Made by a program: the position numbers and the translations under genes. A stretch of 64,000 nucleotides of DNA from contig CAINNJ010000051.1 in NCBI GenBank assembly GCA_903851195.1, positions 1-64,000 of the forward strand, written 5' to 3'. Positions within the stretch are counted from its first letter, which is position 1, and every line of letters begins with the position of its first letter. Of this stretch, positions 52,252 to 63,408 are shown piece by piece. The notes under the pieces are model-generated. The model saw only the letters and a list, made by a program, of their open reading frames with translations, had not been told where the DNA came from and searched no databases. The DNA is from an uncultured Acidobacteriia bacterium (lineage in GTDB: Bacteria; Acidobacteriota; Terriglobia; Bryobacterales; Bryobacteraceae).

Positions 52252-52370
52252 TCAGCAAACATCCTATCGTCTGGATTGTGGTGCATCCGTAAATTCTCAG
52301 AGAAATACCGCGCGTCGGCGCACTAAAGATTCCAGAGCACTAAGCCGATGGATACGCGAGGTCTTACTAG

Positions 52371-53033
52371 ATGACAAATCAATCCGCCGGGAAACCGGTT
52401 CTGATCTGTGACACGCAGCCCGTGGCCATGGAGGGAATTCGCTGGCTGCTCGACAACAGCGGCGACCTGCGCTGCGCCGGAACCGTGACCACGCTGGAGG
52501 CAGCGTCCGAACTCGCCGTGAGTCTGTCGCCCGCCGCAATCATCGTCGACAAAGGTTTCGGCAACCATACTCTGATGGACTGGCTGCACCAGACGAGCAG
52601 CCTGCCGGGCATTTCGGGCGCTCCGATCGCTCCGGTGCTTTGGGGAGCCGGCATTACGGAAGCCGAAGCGCTTCGTTTCCTGCAGGCCGGCGCGCGCGGC
52701 ATTATCCGGCGCACCTCGCCCGCCGAAACCATGCTGGCCTGCCTGCGCGCGGTGACCAGCGGTTCCACGTGGATGGAAGAGGGAATTTTCGGCAGCACGG
52801 ACAAACTGATGCAGCCCCGCCGTTCGCAACTGACGCCGCGCGAGCACCAGATTGCGGAACTGGTGGAGCGCGGACTGCGCAACCGGGACATTGGCCGCCA
52901 ACTGGGGATCCAGACCGGCACGGTCAAGATCCATCTGAAACACATTTTCGAGAAGACCGGCGTGCGGGGACGGTATGGACTGGCGCTGACGGGCCTGCGG
53001 GAAAAAGGAACGCTGTCTTTACCGTCGAACTGA
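52371..53033 (+). CDS. LuxR/NarL-type response regulator with degenerate receiver
   Basis: A 220-residue protein. The receiver domain (~9-125) has Asp14 and the phospho-acceptor position Asp60 (AIIVDKG) but lacks the second acidic pocket Asp, the conserved switch Thr/Ser (PVLWGAG) and the Lys (IIRRTSP has Arg), so phosphorylation may be weak or absent. Residues ~150-215 are a LuxR helix-turn-helix (LTPREHQIAELVERGLRNRD, TVKIHLKHIFEKTG). It is divergent from the kinase/enolase pair and could regulate it. GAGG lies nine bases before the ATG. No histidine kinase nearby. Confidence 0.88.
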   Translation: MTNQSAGKPVLICDTQPVAMEGIRWLLDNSGDLRCAGTVTTLEAASELAVSLSPAAIIVDKGFGNHTLMDWLHQTSSLPGISGAPIAPVLWGAGITEAEALRFLQAGARGIIRRTSPAETMLACLRAVTSGSTWMEEGIFGSTDKLMQPRRSQLTPREHQIAELVERGLRNRDIGRQLGIQTGTVKIHLKHIFEKTGVRGRYGLALTGLREKGTLSLPSN

Positions 53034-53069
53034 GGCGCCATCAAACTGAAGCCGGTGGGCGGAAAGGGG

Positions 53070-53543
53070 CTATTTCGGCTGCGCGATCTCGCCCGTAACG
53101 GCCCCCGCCACCCGGATGTAGTCCTCCGGCTTCAGAACCATCTGCGTCCCCCGGACGCCCGCCGATACCGCGATGATGTCGAACAGGATTGCCGTCTCGT
53201 CCAGATAGACGGGATAGTCCTTCTTGCAGGCCAGCGCGGTAACGCCGCCGCGGATGTAGCCCGTTAGCGGCTGCACCTCTTTGAGCGCGGCCAGTTCCAT
53301 TTTCCGGTTGCCGGAGAGTCGCGCCAAAGACTTGAGATCGAGTTCCGCGTTGCCGGGGATCACGGCCAGACAGACACCGTTACGATCTCCGCGGACCACG
53401 AGCGTCTTGAACACCTGTTCAGCGGGCAAGCCGACCTTCGCCGCTACACTTTCGGCGGAGAGGTCATCGGGATCCACCTCGTAATCGCGCAGTTCGAACG
53501 GGATCCCGGCCTGCTCCACAATGCGGACGGCGTTTGTCTTCAT
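53070..53543 (-). CDS. ybaK: Cys-tRNA(Pro)/YbaK-family deacylase
   Basis: A 157-residue YbaK/EbsC-type trans-editing protein (VAAKVGLPAEQVFKTLVVRG, VIPGNAELDLKSLARL, TGYIRGGVTALACKKDYPVY, YLDETAILFD). The Lys in FKTLVV is the conserved catalytic-region residue. It hydrolyses Cys mis-attached to tRNA(Pro) in the cytoplasm. Three near-copies of a 13-base unit each carrying ATGAAG surround its start, so alternative starts exist at 53556 and 53569, but they are out of frame with this one. Confidence 0.9.
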   Translation of the reverse strand: MKTNAVRIVEQAGIPFELRDYEVDPDDLSAESVAAKVGLPAEQVFKTLVVRGDRNGVCLAVIPGNAELDLKSLARLSGNRKMELAALKEVQPLTGYIRGGVTALACKKDYPVYLDETAILFDIIAVSAGVRGTQMVLKPEDYIRVAGAVTGEIAQPK

Positions 53544-53571
53544 GGCCTGCCTTCATGGCCTGTCTTCATGA
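53535..53571 (-). repeat. Tandem 13-base repeat containing start codons
   Basis: Read on the minus strand the unit ATGAAGACAGGCC is followed by ATGAAGGCAGGCC and then ATGAAGACAAACG, the last being the ybaK start. The 13-base period keeps the upstream ATGs out of frame, so slippage would change spacing and start context. Confidence 0.7.
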
Positions 53572-53597
53572 CGGGTATTGAGCCCGTTTAGGAAAGC

Positions 53598-55085
53598 CTA
53601 GTGAGTCTCGGGCTTCGGCAGGGCCACTTTGTTGGTGGTCGCCGGATCTCCCATTTCGACGGTGCGCAGCTGATCGGCCGTCGGCAGCGTGGAAGCGTCC
53701 CAGCCCCCGCCCAGGGCGAGGATCAGATTGACGGCGGAGGTCATGCGGCGCTGCAGCAGCGTCACGGCGATGCGCTCGTCGGAGAGCGCGATGTTCTGCG
53801 TCGTGATGACGTTCAGATAGGAGTCGGTGCCGGCTTTGTAGCGCTCGGTCTCCAGAGTCAGAGCCTGCTCGGCGGCGGCAACGGCCTTGGCCTCTTCTTC
53901 GGCTTCCTTCGACAGCACCCGGAGCGCCGAAAGATTGTCCTCCACCTGCTGGAAGGCGGTCAGCACCGTCTGGCGATACGCGGCGACGGAGGCGTCATAA
54001 GCCGCCACAACCTGCTCCACGCGCCCGTCGCGGCGGCCGAAATCGAAAAGCGTCTGGGATACCTGCGGACCCGTGGACCACACCCGGCTCGCCCATTTGA
54101 ACAGGTTCTGCAGGTTCGGGGTCGAGAGGCCCGCCGTCGCGGAGAGGGTGAGCGTGGGATAGAACGCGGTCTGCGCGATACCGATATTGGCGTTGGCCGC
54201 CGCGATGAGGCGCTCCTGCGCGGCGATGTCCGGGCGCCGCTCCAGCAGTTGCGACGGGATGGCGACCGGGATGGGCGGCGGCAGCGTGACGATCTTGCCG
54301 CGCGGGATCGAGAGTTCCGAAGGAGCGACGCCGATCAGCACGGCAATCGCATGCTCCAGCTGGTTCCGCGCCACATCGAGATCGGTCGCCTGTGCCTGGG
54401 TGGTGTAAAGCTGCGTTTGCGCCAGGGTGACATCCGCGCGGGAGGCCACACCGCCATTGAAGCGGTTCATGGTCAGAGTCAGATAGCGGTCGTAGCCGGC
54501 GATCGTGTCGTTCAGCAGCGTGAGCTGCATATCGTTGGCGAGCAGCGTGAAATAATCGGCGGCCAGAGTGGCCTGGAGGCTGAGCCGCAGATTCTCCAGA
54601 TCGGCCGCCTGGACCTGCGTATTCGCGACCGAATTCTCGACGGCGAGCCGCACGCGGCCCCACAGATCCGGCTCCCAGGTCGCGCTGAACGGAATCTGGA
54701 AATTTGCCGAAGTCCCCGACGCCCGGTCCTGCTGGGTAATGCTCGGTCCCGATCCGATACTCGGATAGTAGTTGGCATGATTCTGCAGAATCAGCGCGCG
54801 GGACTGCCGGAACGCGGCTTCGAACTGCTTAACGTTGAAGTTGTTGAGATTGATCTTCTCCTCAAGCTGATTCAGCTGCGGATCGTTGAAGATCTCCCAC
54901 CACTTGCCCTTCAGCATGGCATCGCCGGGCGTCGCGGTCTTCCACTCGTCGTTCCCCACCAGTTCCTTGAAGGCAGGGGGGGCCGGGACCACCGGAGCTA
55001 CATACTTGGGACCGATGGAGCAGCCGGAAAACAGCGCCGCGCCCACCATCACGGGAACGATCAGAACAGTCTGGCGAAAGGTCAT
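53598..55085 (-). CDS. NodT-type RND outer-membrane factor lipoprotein
   Basis: A 495-residue TolC-family outer-membrane channel. The ATG at 55085 gives a lipobox LFSGC (Cys22); an earlier GTG at 55115 would overlap the permease gene and place the signal internally. Sequence features are the NodT pattern (WWEIFNDPQLNQLEEKI, FEAAFRQSRALILQNHANYY, WEPDLWGRVRLAVE, RRPDIAAQERLIAAANANIG) and paired coiled-coil helices. It forms the exit duct for the two-permease pump encoded just upstream. Last gene of the operon, four bases after the second permease. Confidence 0.92.
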   Translation of the reverse strand: MTFRQTVLIVPVMVGAALFSGCSIGPKYVAPVVPAPPAFKELVGNDEWKTATPGDAMLKGKWWEIFNDPQLNQLEEKINLNNFNVKQFEAAFRQSRALILQNHANYYPSIGSGPSITQQDRASGTSANFQIPFSATWEPDLWGRVRLAVENSVANTQVQAADLENLRLSLQATLAADYFTLLANDMQLTLLNDTIAGYDRYLTLTMNRFNGGVASRADVTLAQTQLYTTQAQATDLDVARNQLEHAIAVLIGVAPSELSIPRGKIVTLPPPIPVAIPSQLLERRPDIAAQERLIAAANANIGIAQTAFYPTLTLSATAGLSTPNLQNLFKWASRVWSTGPQVSQTLFDFGRRDGRVEQVVAAYDASVAAYRQTVLTAFQQVEDNLSALRVLSKEAEEEAKAVAAAEQALTLETERYKAGTDSYLNVITTQNIALSDERIAVTLLQRRMTSAVNLILALGGGWDASTLPTADQLRTVEMGDPATTNKVALPKPETH

Positions 55086-55089
55086 GTAG

Positions 55090-58000
55090 TTAGTCAGCAC
55101 CTTCAGCCACGCCACCCGGAATCAGAATGCCGGGGCGGTGGCTGGAGCGTTTAATCCGAGCGGATTTCCGGGTGAAGCGCGCCCGGAGGCGGTCGAGAGA
55201 CAGATAGATCACGGGGGTGGTAAACAGCGTCAGCATCTGGCTGACGATCAGACCTCCCACGATCGCGATACCCAGGGGACGGCGCAGTTCCGACCCCGTG
55301 CCGTAGCCCATCGCGAGCGGCAGACCGCCCAGCAGAGCGCAGCACGTGGTCATCATGATCGGGCGGAAACGCAGCAGGCAGGCCTGGTAGATGGCATCCC
55401 GCGAATTCATCCCCTGATTGCGTTCCGCGGCTAGCGCGAAATCGATCATCATGATGGCGTTTTTCTTCACGATCCCGATCAGCAGAATAATCGCGATCAG
55501 GGCGATAATCGTCAACTCCGTCCGGAACAGCACGAGCGCGATTAGCGCGCCGACGCCCGCCGAAGGAAGCGTCGAAATGATGGTGAGCGGGTGCACCAGG
55601 CTTTCATACAAAATGCCGAGCACGATGTACACGGCCAGCAAAGCGGTCAGAATCAGCATCGGCTGGCTGGAAAGCGAGTCCTGATACGCCTGCGCGGTAC
55701 CGGCGAACTTGCCCGTGATACTGGCCGGCAAACCCATATCCAGTTCGGCCTTGTGGATCGCCAGAACTGCGTCGCTCAGAGAAACGCCGTCGGCAAGGTT
55801 GAACGAGACGGTGGTTGCGGGGAACTGCCCCTGGTGCGGCAGCGAAAGCGGCGTGATGCCCTCGGACCATTTGGCGAAGGAGGAAACCGGAACCTCGATA
55901 CCGCGGGGCGTCTGCACGTAAACCTTGTCCAGCACTTCCGGGCTCGACCACCACTTCTGCTCAAGCGCCAGCACCACGTGATACTGGTTGATCGACTTGT
56001 ACATCGTCGAGACCTGGCGTTGTCCGAAAGAGCTGTAGAGCGCGGTATCGACCGCCTGCGCGGTCAGGCCGAGACGGGAAGCCGTATCGCGATCGATCCG
56101 CACGTTCTCGGACAGGCCGGAGTTCTGCTGATCGGAACTGACGTCGGTGACTTCCGGCAGCCGCATCAGCCGCTGCAGAACCTTCGGGCCCCAGTCGGCC
56201 AGCAGCGAAAGATCCTGCGTTTGCAGGGTGTACTGATACTGCGCGTTCGATTGCCGCCCGCCCACGCGAATATCCTGCGCCGACTGCATAAACAGTGTCG
56301 CGCCGGGCATGCCGGCCGTCTTGCGGCGGAGCCTGGAAATGATCTCATCGGCCGTCGCGGTGCGAACGCCCAGAGGTTTCAGCTGGCAGAAGATCTGCGC
56401 GGAGTTGCCGCCGCCGCGCCCGAAGCCGCCGCCACCGCCCGCCGACGCATCCACCGATTCGACATCGGGATCGTTGCGGACCTGCTGCTCAAAATACCGA
56501 ACCTTTTCCGAAAGGGCCGCGAAGGAAATATGCTGCTGGCCCTGCACCTGGCCCATCAGACGCCCGGTGTCCTGCTGGGGGAAGAAGCCTTTGGGCACCT
56601 TGATGTACAGGTAGACATTGACCCCGATGGTCATGGCCATCACCAGCATCGTCAGCGAGGGGTGATTCAGAACCACCTGGAGCGCCGAGGCATAAGTGGA
56701 AATGATCCACTGGAAGAAGTTTTCGCTCCAGCGATACAGCCGGCCATGGTCGTGCTTCACGCGCAGCAGCCGTGAGCACATCATCGGCGTCAGGGTCAGC
56801 GAAACCACCATCGAAATCGTGATCGCGGTAGCCAACACCACCGCGAACTCGCGGAACAGGCGGCCGACAATGCCGCCCATCATCAGAATCGGGATAAACA
56901 CCGCAATCAGCGACACGCTCATGGAGAGCACAGTGAAACCGATTTCCTGCGCTCCCCGGAGCGCCGCTTCCATCGGCGGCACGCCCATTTCGATATAACG
57001 GGTGATGTTCTCGATCACCACGATGGCATCGTCCACGACGAAGCCGGTCGCGATGGTCAGAGCCATCAGCGACAGGTTGTCGAGCGTATATCCCAGCAAA
57101 TACATGACGCCGAAGGTGCTGATCAGGGACACCGGCACCGAAACGCTGGGAATGAAAGTCGCCCAGCCGTTACGGAGGAAAACGAACACGACCACGATCA
57201 CCAGACTGATGGAGATGACCATGGCCGTCTCCGCATCCTTAATTGAGGCGCGGATGGTGCCCGTGCGGTCGTTATCCACGGTCAGTTTGATGGTCGGCGG
57301 CAGAGACGCCTGGAACTGCGGAAGCACGGCCCGCACGCGGTCGGCGGTTGCGATGATGTTGGCGCCGGGCTGCCGGGTCACCATGATCAGCACGGCCGGT
57401 TTTCCGTTCGCCATGCCAAGGTTGCGGACGTCTTCCACGGAATCGATCACGCGGCCCAGATCGCTCAGCCGGATGGGCGCGCCGTTGCGGTAGACCACCA
57501 CCAGATTCCGGTAATCCTTCGCTTCCAGCAGCTGATCCGTCGTCTGCAGCGGCAGCGTCATCGACTCGGTCGAGATGGAACCCTTGGGCTTGTTGGCATT
57601 CGCGCTGGCCAGAAAGCCGGCGATCTGATCCATGCCGTAGTTGTAACGGGAAACGGGCTGCGGATTCAGTTCCACGCGGACCGCCGGCAGCGAACTGCCG
57701 ACCACGTTCACCTGGCCGACGCCCGACACCTGCGCGAGTTTCTGCGCCAGGACCGAAGAAGCCATGTCGTAAAGCACGGGAGTCGGCACGACTTCCGACT
57801 GCAGGGACATGATCAGAATCGGCTGGTCCGAGGGGTTGGCCTTGCGGTAACGCGGATTGGTGGGCAGGTTGGCGGGCAGGTAACCGGCGGCCGCGTTGAT
57901 GGCGGCCTGCACGTCGCGCGCGGCGGCGTTGATATCGCGGTTGAGGTCGAACTGCATCACCACGGTAGCCGAACCGAGCGAACTGTTCGACGTCATTTCC

Positions 58001-58233
58001 GTGACGCCCGCGATGCGGGTGAACTGCTTTTCAAGCGGGGTGGCGACCGACGCCGCCATCACTTCCGGGCTGCCGCCAGGCAGCGACGCGCTGACAAAGA
58101 TGGTCGGAAAATCGACCTGCGGAATCGGCGAAACCGGCAGCTGCGTATAAGCGATGGCGCCGGCCAGCGTCATCGCGAAGGTCAGCAGCGTGGTAGCAAC
58201 CGGCCGGTTAATGAACGGCGTGGAAACGCTCAT
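55090..58233 (-). CDS. RND efflux permease (second MdtC/MuxC-like subunit)
   Basis: A 1047-residue inner-membrane RND transporter. The N-terminus is [22 protein letters not shown]4 contains the proton-relay Asp pair ([13 protein letters not shown]). The periplasmic porter and docking regions show the usual repeats, with a Gly-rich loop ([15 protein letters not shown]) at ~585-600. The C-terminal half repeats the topology ([20 protein letters not shown]). Together with the upstream paralogue it forms a hetero-trimeric pump in MdtBC/MuxBC systems, exporting bile-salt-like, phenolic or antibiotic compounds in other bacteria. The start overlaps the previous stop as ATGA. Confidence 0.94.
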   Translation of the reverse strand: MSVSTPFINRPVATTLLTFAMTLAGAIAYTQLPVSPIPQVDFPTIFVSASLPGGSPEVMAASVATPLEKQFTRIAGVTEMTSNSSLGSATVVMQFDLNRDINAAARDVQAAINAAAGYLPANLPTNPRYRKANPSDQPILIMSLQSEVVPTPVLYDMASSVLAQKLAQVSGVGQVNVVGSSLPAVRVELNPQPVSRYNYGMDQIAGFLASANANKPKGSISTESMTLPLQTTDQLLEAKDYRNLVVVYRNGAPIRLSDLGRVIDSVEDVRNLGMANGKPAVLIMVTRQPGANIIATADRVRAVLPQFQASLPPTIKLTVDNDRTGTIRASIKDAETAMVISISLVIVVVFVFLRNGWATFIPSVSVPVSLISTFGVMYLLGYTLDNLSLMALTIATGFVVDDAIVVIENITRYIEMGVPPMEAALRGAQEIGFTVLSMSVSLIAVFIPILMMGGIVGRLFREFAVVLATAITISMVVSLTLTPMMCSRLLRVKHDHGRLYRWSENFFQWIISTYASALQVVLNHPSLTMLVMAMTIGVNVYLYIKVPKGFFPQQDTGRLMGQVQGQQHISFAALSEKVRYFEQQVRNDPDVESVDASAGGGGGFGRGGGNSAQIFCQLKPLGVRTATADEIISRLRRKTAGMPGATLFMQSAQDIRVGGRQSNAQYQYTLQTQDLSLLADWGPKVLQRLMRLPEVTDVSSDQQNSGLSENVRIDRDTASRLGLTAQAVDTALYSSFGQRQVSTMYKSINQYHVVLALEQKWWSSPEVLDKVYVQTPRGIEVPVSSFAKWSEGITPLSLPHQGQFPATTVSFNLADGVSLSDAVLAIHKAELDMGLPASITGKFAGTAQAYQDSLSSQPMLILTALLAVYIVLGILYESLVHPLTIISTLPSAGVGALIALVLFRTELTIIALIAIILLIGIVKKNAIMMIDFALAAERNQGMNSRDAIYQACLLRFRPIMMTTCCALLGGLPLAMGYGTGSELRRPLGIAIVGGLIVSQMLTLFTTPVIYLSLDRLRARFTRKSARIKRSSHRPGILIPGGVAEGAD

Positions 58234-61200
58234 CGGTGACTCTCCTCCCCGTACGCAAGACCCGGGGCGGGAACGGGTTCCGTGCCCCGGTTGCGGCTCA
58301 GCCAGGTGGCGATCCGGCCGAACCAGAGGTAAATCACGGGAGTGGTGAAGAGCGTGAGCACCTGACTCACCAGCAGGCCGCCGATGATCGTGATGCCCAG
58401 CGGTTTGCGCAGCTCCGAACCCACACCCGAACCAAACGCGAGCGGCACCGCGCCCAGCAGCGCGGCCATGGTGGTCATCATGATCGGGCGGAAGCGCAGC
58501 AGACAGGCCTGGTAGATGGCCTCTTCCGGCGGTTTGCCTTCCACGCGCTCGGCTTCCAGCGCGAAATCGATCATCATGATGGCGTTCTTCTTTACAATGC
58601 CGATCAGCAGAATGATGCCGATCAGCGCGATGACGTCCAGTTCCTGTTTCAGCAGAATCAGAGCCAGAATCGCGCCGACGCCGGCCGAAGGCAGGGTGGA
58701 AAGAATCGTGACCGGATGAATATAGCTCTCGTAAAGCACGCCCAGGACGATGTAGACGGTCACAATGGCGGCGAGAATCAGGATCGGCTCGCTGGCGAGC
58801 GATTTTTCAAAGGCGGAGGCCGTGCCCTGGAACGTCGGTTCGATACTCGCCGGCACGCCAATTTCTTTGACGCCCGCGCGGATGTGGTCCACGGCGTCGC
58901 CCAGTGAGGCGCCCGGCGCCAGATTGAAAGAAATCGTCACCACCGGAAACTGGCCCTGGTGATTGATGGTGATGGGAATCGGCACGGTGCTGACACGCGT
59001 GAACGTGCCGAGCGGCGCCTGCGGCTGGGAAGCCGCGCCCGTCAGAGCCGTGTTCGTGCCGGCCAGCGCCACGGTGGACGCCAGATTCTGCGACGCCGAG
59101 CCGATCTGAATGCGGAGATCCTTCAGCGCGTCCGCGCCTTTTGCGAAGTTCGGCGCGGCTTCAAGGACGACGTGATACTGGTTCGCCTGCGTGAAGATGG
59201 TGGAGACCTGGCGCTGCCCGAACGCGTCATACAGCGTGTCGTCGATCATCTGCGGCGTGATGCCGAGACGGCCGGCGGTGTCGCGGTCGATTTCGACTTT
59301 CAGGCCGAGCCCGTTATTCTGCTGGTCGCTGGCCACGTCCCGCAACTCCGGAATCTTCTGCAGGCGCGCGAGAACCTTGGGAATCCACTCGTCGAGAATC
59401 TCTTTCTGCGGCGCATCGAGCGCGTACTGATACTGCGTGCGGCTGATGCGGTCTTCGACCGTCAGATCCTGCACCGGCTGCATATACAAACGGATGCCCT
59501 GGACCTCGTCCACTTTCGGCTGCAGGCGGCGGATGATCTGCACCGCCGATCCGTCGCGTTGTTCCAGAGGCTTCAGCGTGATCTGAATGCGTCCGCTGTT
59601 GATGGTTGTATTCGTGCCGTCCACGCCGATAAAAGAAGTGACGTTCTCAACGGCCGGGTCGCCCAGAATCGCGTTCACCAGTTCCTGCTGATGCTGTCCC
59701 ATGGCCGCGAAGGAGATGGTTTCGGGAGCCTGCGAGATGCCGAGAATCACGCCCGTGTCCTGCACCGGGAAGAAGCCCTTGGGCACGATCATGTACAGAT
59801 AGAAAGTCAGGCCCAGTGTCGCGACGGCAACCAGCAGGGTCAGAGGCTGGTGCCGCAGCACCACGCGCACCGCTTTGCCGTACTGCTCGATGGTCTTCAC
59901 GAATACCCATTCCGAACCGCGATAGAACCAGCCCTGCTCGCTCTCGGGGCGATGCTTCAGGATGCGGGCAGCCATCATCGGCGTCAGCGTCAGCGAAACG
60001 AAGGCGGAAAGAATAATCGTGACTGCCAGTGTGACCGCGAATTCGCGGAAGAGCCGGCCCACGATGTCCGCCATGAACAGCAGCGGGATGAGCACGGCAA
60101 TCAGCGATACGGTCAGCGAAACGATGGTGAAGCCGATTTCGCCCGAACCCTTCAGCGCGGCTTCCATGGGGCTGTCGCCCATTTCGAGATATCGGGAAAT
60201 GTTCTCGATCATCACGATCGCGTCGTCGACCACGAAGCCGGTCGAAATCGTCAGCGCCATGAGCGAAAGATTGTCGAGACTGTAGCCCAGCAGGTACATC
60301 ACGGCGAAGGTCCCGACCAGCGACAGAGGCACGGCGATGCCCGGAATAATCGTGGCGGACAGGCTTCGCAGGAACAGAAAGATGACCATCACGACCAGCG
60401 CAATGGTCAGCACCAGTTCGAATTCCACGTCTTCGACCGAAGCTCGGATGGTGGTGGTTCGGTCCGTGATGATCTGCAGCTTCACGGTCTCCGGCAGCGA
60501 GGCCTGGATCTGGGGCAGCAGCTTCTGAATCGTATCGACAACCCCGATAATGTTCGTTCCGGGCTGCCGCTGGATATTCAGAATGATGGCCGGGTTGCGG
60601 TTAACCCACGCCGCCTGCCGAACGTTCTCCGCGCCGTCGATCACGGTCGCGACATCGCGCAGCCGGACGGGCGCGCCGTTCCGGTAGGCGATCACGATCG
60701 GGCCGTAGTCGGCGCCCGACTGCAACTGGTCATTATTATTAATAGTCCAGGACTGCTCCGGCCCGTCGAAGTTGCCTTTCGCGGCGTTGACGTTGGCGCT
60801 GGCGAGAGCGGTTCGAAGCGTTTCCATGCTCAGGCCATACGAGGCGAGGGCTGTCGGATTCGCCTGCACGCGCACGGCTGGCCGCTGTCCGCCGCTGATG
60901 CTGACCAGACCCACGCCCTGAAGCTGCGAAATTCGCTGCGCCATGCGGGTCTCGGCCAGTTCCTCGATCTTCGGCAGAGGCATGACGGTCGAGGTAATGG
61001 CGATCGTCAGAATCGGCGCGTCGGCGGGATTGGTCTTACTGTAAATCGGCGGCGTCGGCAGGTCGCGGGGCAGAAAGCTGCCCGCCGCGTTGATGGCCGC
61101 CTGCACTTCCTGTTCGGCGATGTCGATATTCAGTTCGAGAGCGAACTGCAGGGTTACCAGAGAACTGCCGAACGAACTGATCGACGTCATCTGCTGCAGA

Positions 61201-61427
61201 CCCGGCACCTGGCCGAACTGCTTTTCGAGCGGCGCGGTGACCGACGACGTCATCACCTCCGGACTCGCGCCCGGGTAGAACGTCTGGATCTGAATTGTCG
61301 GGTAGTCCACCTGCGGCAGCGCGGAAACCGGCAACTGCCGGAACGCCACCACTCCCACCAGCACCAGGCCCGCCATCATCAGCGATGTGGCGACCGGCCT
61401 CAGGATGAAGATGCGGGATGGACTCAC
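58230..61427 (-). CDS. RND efflux permease (first MdtB/MuxB-like subunit)
   Basis: A 1065-residue RND transporter paralogous to the next gene. It starts [20 protein letters not shown], carries the TM4 Asp pair in [13 protein letters not shown], and has a typical C-terminal repeat half ([20 protein letters not shown]). Overlaps of four bases on both sides link it to the adaptor and the second permease, giving the order adaptor-permease-permease-outer-membrane factor as in mdtABC and muxABC-opmB. A Gly/Ala/Thr-rich loop lies at ~800-830. No regulator gene is adjacent. Confidence 0.94.
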   Translation of the reverse strand: MSPSRIFILRPVATSLMMAGLVLVGVVAFRQLPVSALPQVDYPTIQIQTFYPGASPEVMTSSVTAPLEKQFGQVPGLQQMTSISSFGSSLVTLQFALELNIDIAEQEVQAAINAAGSFLPRDLPTPPIYSKTNPADAPILTIAITSTVMPLPKIEELAETRMAQRISQLQGVGLVSISGGQRPAVRVQANPTALASYGLSMETLRTALASANVNAAKGNFDGPEQSWTINNNDQLQSGADYGPIVIAYRNGAPVRLRDVATVIDGAENVRQAAWVNRNPAIILNIQRQPGTNIIGVVDTIQKLLPQIQASLPETVKLQIITDRTTTIRASVEDVEFELVLTIALVVMVIFLFLRSLSATIIPGIAVPLSLVGTFAVMYLLGYSLDNLSLMALTISTGFVVDDAIVMIENISRYLEMGDSPMEAALKGSGEIGFTIVSLTVSLIAVLIPLLFMADIVGRLFREFAVTLAVTIILSAFVSLTLTPMMAARILKHRPESEQGWFYRGSEWVFVKTIEQYGKAVRVVLRHQPLTLLVAVATLGLTFYLYMIVPKGFFPVQDTGVILGISQAPETISFAAMGQHQQELVNAILGDPAVENVTSFIGVDGTNTTINSGRIQITLKPLEQRDGSAVQIIRRLQPKVDEVQGIRLYMQPVQDLTVEDRISRTQYQYALDAPQKEILDEWIPKVLARLQKIPELRDVASDQQNNGLGLKVEIDRDTAGRLGITPQMIDDTLYDAFGQRQVSTIFTQANQYHVVLEAAPNFAKGADALKDLRIQIGSASQNLASTVALAGTNTALTGAASQPQAPLGTFTRVSTVPIPITINHQGQFPVVTISFNLAPGASLGDAVDHIRAGVKEIGVPASIEPTFQGTASAFEKSLASEPILILAAIVTVYIVLGVLYESYIHPVTILSTLPSAGVGAILALILLKQELDVIALIGIILLIGIVKKNAIMMIDFALEAERVEGKPPEEAIYQACLLRFRPIMMTTMAALLGAVPLAFGSGVGSELRKPLGITIIGGLLVSQVLTLFTTPVIYLWFGRIATWLSRNRGTEPVPAPGLAYGEESHR

Positions 61428-62836
61428 TGGGCCTGACCTCCGCCGCGCCGTCCTCCGCCCTCAGCGTTGCCCCCTCCGCCGTTACCGCCCGGGCCGCCAG
61501 CGCCGCCGTTGCCTCTGCCACGACCGCCCCGGCCGCCACGACCGCGGCCGCCGCCGGATCCGTCGTCACCGGGAACCCGAATGCGCACCTGGCTGCCGTT
61601 CTGCAGCCGGTCCGTTCCGTCCACCACCACGGGTGCGCCCTCTTCGAGGCCGCCCGCAATCGACGTGGTTTCGTTATCGAGCACAATGCCGATCTGCACC
61701 GGCGTGATTTTGACCTTGGAATCGTCGCCCACCACGAACACGAACGTGCCCTGCTGGCCGTGCTGAATGGCCACGGAGGGGACCACGATCTGATTCGCCT
61801 TCGTGTCGACCAAAAGCCGCATATTCACGAACTGATTCGGGAAAAGCGAACTGTCTTTATTTTCGAAGACCGCTTTGAGCTTCGACGTGCCGGTGGTCTG
61901 GTCGATCTGGTTGTCCACCGTAACCAGGTAGCCGTTGGCGATCTTCGCCGAATTGTCCCGGTTCCAGGCTTCCACCGGCAGCCGGACGCCGCGGTTGATC
62001 TTGGCCATCACCGGCGGCAGGCTGTCTTCCGGAATCGTAAAGAGAACGGAGATGGGCTGCAGCTGTGTAATCACCAGCATGCCGCCGTTGTCGGAGGCGT
62101 GCACGATATTGCCCGGATCGACCAGACGAAGGCCAATGCGGCCGCTGATCGGCGCCGTGATGTGCGCGTAGGTAATCTGCAGTTTGGCGTTGTTGATGGC
62201 CGCGGTATCCTGCTTCACGGTGCCTTCCAGCTGGCCGACCGTGGCCATCTGCGTGTCCATTTGCTGTTTTGGAATGGCGTCCTGCGCGAGCAGCGTCTTA
62301 TACCGTTCGTAGTCCACTTTGGCGTTGGCCAGCAGAGCGGAATCGCGAGCCAGAGTTCCTTCCGCCTGCTCCAGCGCCACCCGGTAAGGCCGGGGATCGA
62401 TCTCCGCCAGCACCTGACCTTCTTTCACGAAATCGCCTTCTTTAAAGTCGACGGACATGAGCTGTCCGTCCACGCGGGATTTCACGGTCACGGTGTAAAA
62501 CGCCGAAACATTACCCAGGCCGGAAAGATAAACCGGAACGCTGCTGCGTTTCGCCTTGGCAACCATGACCGGCGTCGGCCCGAAAGCCCCGCCACGGCCA
62601 CGTCCGCGGCCCCCTCCGCCCCCGCTGTTGGGGTTGACCGGGATCAGGCCGGGCTGACTGGCGCGCCAGACCGCAAAGGCGGCAACGCCGGCGACGGCAA
62701 GCAGCAGGATGACCCAGACAAAACCGCGCTTTTTCGGCTTCTGCGGCTCTCTGTCGGGGGGCGCCCCGGGGCTCGCCGGAACTTCATGCGTCAGTGGAGC
62801 GCTCTTCAAATCGGTGGTGGATGTATTCGTCGTCAT
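61424..62836 (-). CDS. RND periplasmic adaptor with Arg/Gly-rich tail
   Basis: A 470-residue membrane-fusion protein. A cytoplasmic N-tail is followed by one membrane helix ([19 protein letters not shown]). Residues ~95-360 are the adaptor core ([76 protein letters not shown]). The C-terminal ~50 residues are almost only Gly, Arg and Asn ([15 protein letters not shown]), and a shorter RG-rich patch follows the helix. It bridges the two permeases to the NodT factor. First gene of the operon, with a palindromic site 24 bases upstream of the start. Confidence 0.93.
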   Translation of the reverse strand: MTTNTSTTDLKSAPLTHEVPASPGAPPDREPQKPKKRGFVWVILLLAVAGVAAFAVWRASQPGLIPVNPNSGGGGGRGRGRGGAFGPTPVMVAKAKRSSVPVYLSGLGNVSAFYTVTVKSRVDGQLMSVDFKEGDFVKEGQVLAEIDPRPYRVALEQAEGTLARDSALLANAKVDYERYKTLLAQDAIPKQQMDTQMATVGQLEGTVKQDTAAINNAKLQITYAHITAPISGRIGLRLVDPGNIVHASDNGGMLVITQLQPISVLFTIPEDSLPPVMAKINRGVRLPVEAWNRDNSAKIANGYLVTVDNQIDQTTGTSKLKAVFENKDSSLFPNQFVNMRLLVDTKANQIVVPSVAIQHGQQGTFVFVVGDDSKVKITPVQIGIVLDNETTSIAGGLEEGAPVVVDGTDRLQNGSQVRIRVPGDDGSGGGRGRGGRGGRGRGNGGAGGPGGNGGGGNAEGGGRRGGGQAQ

Positions 62837-62859
62837 TCGAACCGCGTTCGATCGTCTAA

Positions 62860-62877
62860 TGTAAGTGACTGCTTACA
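62860..62877 (-). promoter_or_regulatory. Inverted repeat before the RND operon, probable repressor site
   Basis: TGTAAG and CTTACA form a perfect 6-bp inverted repeat with a six-base spacer, 24 bases upstream of the adaptor start. TetR-family efflux repressors commonly bind sites of this kind. No regulator gene is next to it in the window. Confidence 0.55.
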
Positions 62878-63370
62878 GCCGCATCAGGTAACAGCCCCAG
62901 CCGCCGAGGACGATTTTATCCGCTCACGCGGTTCATCTGGTCCTCACACCAACCCGCATTCCTGGCGGGAACCCATCACTGCCGGATCGGGCAACGACGT
63001 ATCGCAGACTTACCTGGTCAACTCTCCGGTCGGCAGTGGCGATCGGAGGGCCTGTATCCGGCTTTTTAAATGATTGTACTGCGGGCTGGCCGTTTGTGCC
63101 GCCCCATCCAGGGTGAGGGAAGCGGATCGGCGCAAAAGGCGGCGGTGGCCCCTGTTCGTACGGGCTCTGCGGCAGTTCATTTGCCGGTCCGCGGGTTGCC
63201 CGCCCGCCGGAGCACGTCGCCAGGCTTTGCAAATTGCTTTGTAAATTGAGGTAAAAGTCGTTCCGGAGGGACCCTGCGCGTGCGGTTTCAGCCCGTTTCA
63301 TGAAGGGGCGATCCGTTCAACGGCTCAAAAACTCGTATCGACGGCGGCACTCGGATTCCCTGTCACGAGA
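62878..63370. other. Long intergenic region without a convincing gene
   Basis: About 490 bases between the RND operon promoter region and the hydrolase terminator. A minus-strand open frame of 122 codons (63301-62933) exists, but it is Pro/Gly/Arg-rich, has no ribosome site and no recognisable domain, so I treat it as chance. Near 63229-63249 a short AT-rich pair (TTGCAAATTG and TTTGTAAATTG) may be a promoter or binding site. Confidence 0.5.
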
Positions 63371-63386
63371 AAAGGCTTTAGCCTTT
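63370..63386 (-). terminator. Short intrinsic terminator of the hydrolase gene
   Basis: On the minus strand AAAGGC-TAAA-GCCTTT forms a 6-bp stem followed by T-rich sequence, shortly after the hydrolase stop. Two copies of TAATGCTCCGCCAG about 20 bases apart span the stop itself. Confidence 0.5.
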
Positions 63387-63408
63387 AATTTAATGCTCCG
63401 CCAGTAAT

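Noticed and set aside
62933-63301. A 122-codon minus-strand frame in the long intergenic region
   Set aside because: No ribosome site, no domain, biased composition. It could be real but cannot be supported.
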